The translations under genes were made by a program, and so were the position numbers. 8,005 nt of DNA from Deltaproteobacteria bacterium UBA4427. GTDB taxonomy: Bacteria > Myxococcota_A > UBA9160 > UBA4427. Each line of letters starts with the position of its first letter. The stretch's first letter is position 1. The stretch lies in NCBI GenBank assembly GCA_002390675.1, contig DGPZ01000057.1, positions 1 to 8,005 of the forward strand. The letters run 5' to 3'. Shown piece by piece: positions 6,226 through 8,005 of this stretch. The notes beneath the pieces are model-generated. The model was not told the origin of the DNA. It searched no databases and saw only the letters and a program-made list of their open reading frames with translations.

Positions 6226-7131
6226 TCAGTCGCGCACCAAGCAGGGACTCATCCAAACGCCGATCCCGTCAACGCTCTGCTTTCGACCAAGTTCGTGTAA
6301 CCCCTCTTTCGCGAATCGCTCGAGCGCTTCCTTTAAATCTTCTTCGAGCAAACCCGCTAACACGAGCCGCCCACGATCTGCGACCCGCGACGCAATCTCG
6401 GATGCAATAGGAAGCATCTCGCGCTTCAGCAAATTTGCGACAACCAGGGGATACGGAGGTTCGGTGCTCGACACGGCTTCGATCGGTCCCGTAAAGAACC
6501 GTACGACAGGCACGAGTTCATTGTCCTTTGCTGCTTGCTCTGCGGCGTGGGTCGCGACTGGATCGAGGTCGAAGCCGAGGGCAGTCTTCGCACCTAGCGC
6601 GACGGCCGCTAGACATAACACGCCGCTCCCCGTTCCAACATCAAGCACGCGATCGAAATGCTCGCGACCGTCCTTTGCGATGAGCAGCTCGTCGATCCAT
6701 TCAAGGCAGAGCCTCGTGGACGCATGGTTGCCCGTACCAAATGCCTGCCCCGGGTCGATCACGATCTCACGCTGGCCCTCGGCGAGCTCGTATTCGATAA
6801 AGGGCGGACGAACGACAAGCCGCTCTGAGATCACGAGCGCGGTAAGCCCTTCTTTCCAGGCCTCGCTCCAATTGACGGGGGGTAGAATCTCGACCGGGCC
6901 GACTAACGCATTCGAAGCACCCGCACCTTCGAGTACCGCTCGGACCGCTTCTATCCGGTCGGGAGTCGCGTAAATGTCCGCATGGAATCGCCCGTCAACT
7001 TCTTTTTCTTCAGCACCGCCAGCTCCGGCCTCAAACGCTTCCGCCAATAACCATTCCCGAATCGCGTCCGCGTCGCATTCAATCCGAAAGCGGTGGATCC
7101 GTTCCTCATTCCGACCGAATTGCTCACTCAT
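6226..7131 (-). CDS. prmA: Ribosomal protein L11 methyltransferase
   Basis: This 301-residue protein, close to the 293 residues of E. coli PrmA, trimethylates ribosomal protein L11 using S-adenosylmethionine in the cytoplasm. The N-terminal L11-recognition domain covers about 1-85, with WSEAWKEG (88-95) just after it. The diagnostic PrmA motif DPGQAFGTGNHASTRL is at 126-141. The SAM-binding motif I VLDVGTGSG is at 162-170, acidic FDLDP at 187-191, and motif IV VANLL at 231-235 (NPPY-like position). I chose ATG 7131, where GGGAG lies 9 nt upstream; an ATG at 7170 adds 13 residues without a ribosome site. Its start codon overlaps that of the divergent aminopeptidase gene, so its promoter must lie inside that gene. 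It converges with the Rmd-like gene across 106 bp with no obvious terminator. Confidence 0.96.
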   Translation of the reverse strand: MSEQFGRNEERIHRFRIECDADAIREWLLAEAFEAGAGGAEEKEVDGRFHADIYATPDRIEAVRAVLEGAGASNALVGPVEILPPVNWSEAWKEGLTALVISERLVVRPPFIEYELAEGQREIVIDPGQAFGTGNHASTRLCLEWIDELLIAKDGREHFDRVLDVGTGSGVLCLAAVALGAKTALGFDLDPVATHAAEQAAKDNELVPVVRFFTGPIEAVSSTEPPYPLVVANLLKREMLPIASEIASRVADRGRLVLAGLLEEDLKEALERFAKEGLHELGRKQSVDGIGVWMSPCLVRD

Positions 7132-8005
7132 GCGTTTCGTCTCCCTGGCCCTCTTGGGCTCTATGCTCATCAGTCAATCGGGGTGTTATTACGGCCACCT
7201 CGCCGAAGGCCAACTGCGGCTGCTTTGGAATCGCCAACCCCTCGAAGAGGCGAGCCTCGACCCCGCCCACGGCGAGGACGTCCGCGCCCTGCTCGGATTG
7301 GTCGAAGACGTGCGCCGGTTCGCGCTCGAGATTGGCCTTGAAGTCGATGATCAATACACGAGCTACGTCGATTGGCCAGAGGATCGTATCGTCACCACCC
7401 TCGTTCGCACACGCGGCGACCGTCTCGAATCCGTCCCATGGTGGTACCCGATGCTTGGCCACCTCCCCTATCGCGGGTATTTCGACCGCGAACGGGCGGA
7501 AGCCGAAGCGGCAAGACTACGCTCCGAGGAAGGCTTTGACGTCTGTATCAGCGGGGTCGCAGCCTATTCGACCCTCGGCTGGCTCGACGACCCGGTCACG
7601 CGGCCAATGCTCTCCCGTGGCGCCGCGAGCCTCGTCGAAACCCTCTTTCACGAACTCGTGCACGCGACCGCCTTTTTTCCAGGAGAAGCCGAATTCAATG
7701 AAGGCGTCGCCCAGTTTATCGGCCAGCAAGCCGCGATCCGTTTCTTCGCAGCGCTGGAAAGCGCGAGCCAAGCTGCGAGCGCGAACCCCAACTCAACCGG
7801 CGAGATGACCTCCCCGTCGTCGTCCTCGTCTTGGCCCACGGCCCAGCGAGTGCGAGCCTCGATTGACGACCGCCGCCAAATCGCCGAAGCGACGCTTTCG
7901 TTCAAGGAGCGTGTCGAGGAGTTAGACGGTGTCACGGATCGTTCGAATCGGCGGGCGGAGTTAGAGGTCGCCGCTCGCGCGGAGTTCGCGGCGCTTCCAC
8001 TCGCG
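7130..8005 (+). CDS. PF10023-type zinc aminopeptidase, putative lipoprotein (3' partial)
   Basis: 292 codons run open from ATG 7130 to the window end. The N-terminus is a short signal (MRFVSLALLGSMLIS) ending in QSGC; Cys19 is a plausible lipidation site, but position -3 is Gln rather than Leu/Val/Ile, so the lipobox is weak. CYYGHLAEGQLRLLW matches the usual start of this putative-aminopeptidase family. PWWYPMLGHLPYRGYF (103-118) and LGWLDDP (149-155) are family blocks, and the gluzincin zinc site is HELVH (174-178) plus E191 in FNEGVAQF. The sequence is a member of the family named putative aminopeptidase; the substrate is unknown. A Ser-rich linker follows (about 208-231), then a charged helical region that continues past the edge. 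No Shine-Dalgarno is visible before ATG 7130; the next ATG (7163) would remove most of the signal peptide. The start codon overlaps that of prmA on the other strand. Confidence 0.9.
   Translation, partial: MRFVSLALLGSMLISQSGCYYGHLAEGQLRLLWNRQPLEEASLDPAHGEDVRALLGLVEDVRRFALEIGLEVDDQYTSYVDWPEDRIVTTLVRTRGDRLESVPWWYPMLGHLPYRGYFDRERAEAEAARLRSEEGFDVCISGVAAYSTLGWLDDPVTRPMLSRGAASLVETLFHELVHATAFFPGEAEFNEGVAQFIGQQAAIRFFAALESASQAASANPNSTGEMTSPSSSSSWPTAQRVRASIDDRRQIAEATLSFKERVEELDGVTDRSNRRAELEVAARAEFAALPLA

Noticed and set aside
6095..6973. 292-codon plus-strand ORF
   Set aside because: It is antisense to prmA, which has every family motif. The translation is Ser/Arg-rich low complexity, typical of a shadow frame in GC-rich DNA.
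7186..7213. Possible prmA promoter (TTGGCC, 16 bp, TAATAA, minus strand)
   Set aside because: Only four and three of six bases match consensus; this is expected by chance at this level.

Overview
The window is GC-rich, tightly packed bacterial chromosome. A C-terminal PEP-CTERM sorting signal, a REC-GAF-histidine kinase and a PF10023-type aminopeptidase lipoprotein together point to a Gram-negative bacterium with an exosortase. The flavour resembles Myxococcota or an uncultured deltaproteobacterial lineage, but that placement is inference and there is no rRNA gene to settle it. I see no insertion sequence, phage gene, CRISPR array or integrase. The content looks chromosomal rather than acquired.

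Layout. Positions 1-662 (minus) hold a pentapeptide-repeat protein with a signal peptide and a PEP-CTERM tail; the window edge cuts it at or next to the stop codon. It has its own candidate promoter at 705-735. Positions 663-1214 contain no convincing gene. An elongator-type tRNA-Met with encoded CCA follows (1215-1291, minus). Next come two minus-strand genes that probably form an operon: a REC-GAF-HisKA-HATPase sensor kinase (2115-3794) and, 67 bp downstream, an exported protein with a FlgO/TolB-N-like domain (1355-2047). A gap of about 320 bp separates them from a P-loop kinase-like/dCMP deaminase fusion (4118-5128, minus).

From 5214 to 6119 (plus) lies an SDR sugar-nucleotide enzyme of the GDP-4-keto-6-deoxy-D-mannose reductase type, divergent from the deaminase across 85 bp. 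It converges with prmA (ribosomal protein L11 methyltransferase, 6226-7131, minus). prmA is divergent from a PF10023-type zinc aminopeptidase lipoprotein (7130 to the window end, plus), and the two start codons overlap in the single tetranucleotide CATG.

How the genes relate. The kinase has a receiver but no output domain, so its target is elsewhere; its exported neighbour may be part of the same envelope response. The PEP-CTERM protein, the Rmd-like enzyme and the aminopeptidase all concern the cell surface. The deaminase feeds dUMP/dTMP synthesis, and PrmA and the tRNA serve translation. I do not see one integrated new system. The most unusual items are the deaminase fusion, which shares its architecture with anti-phage AvcD proteins but lacks their context, the repeat-built PEP-CTERM protein, the shared prmA/aminopeptidase start, and alternative mRNA pairings ahead of the exported protein.
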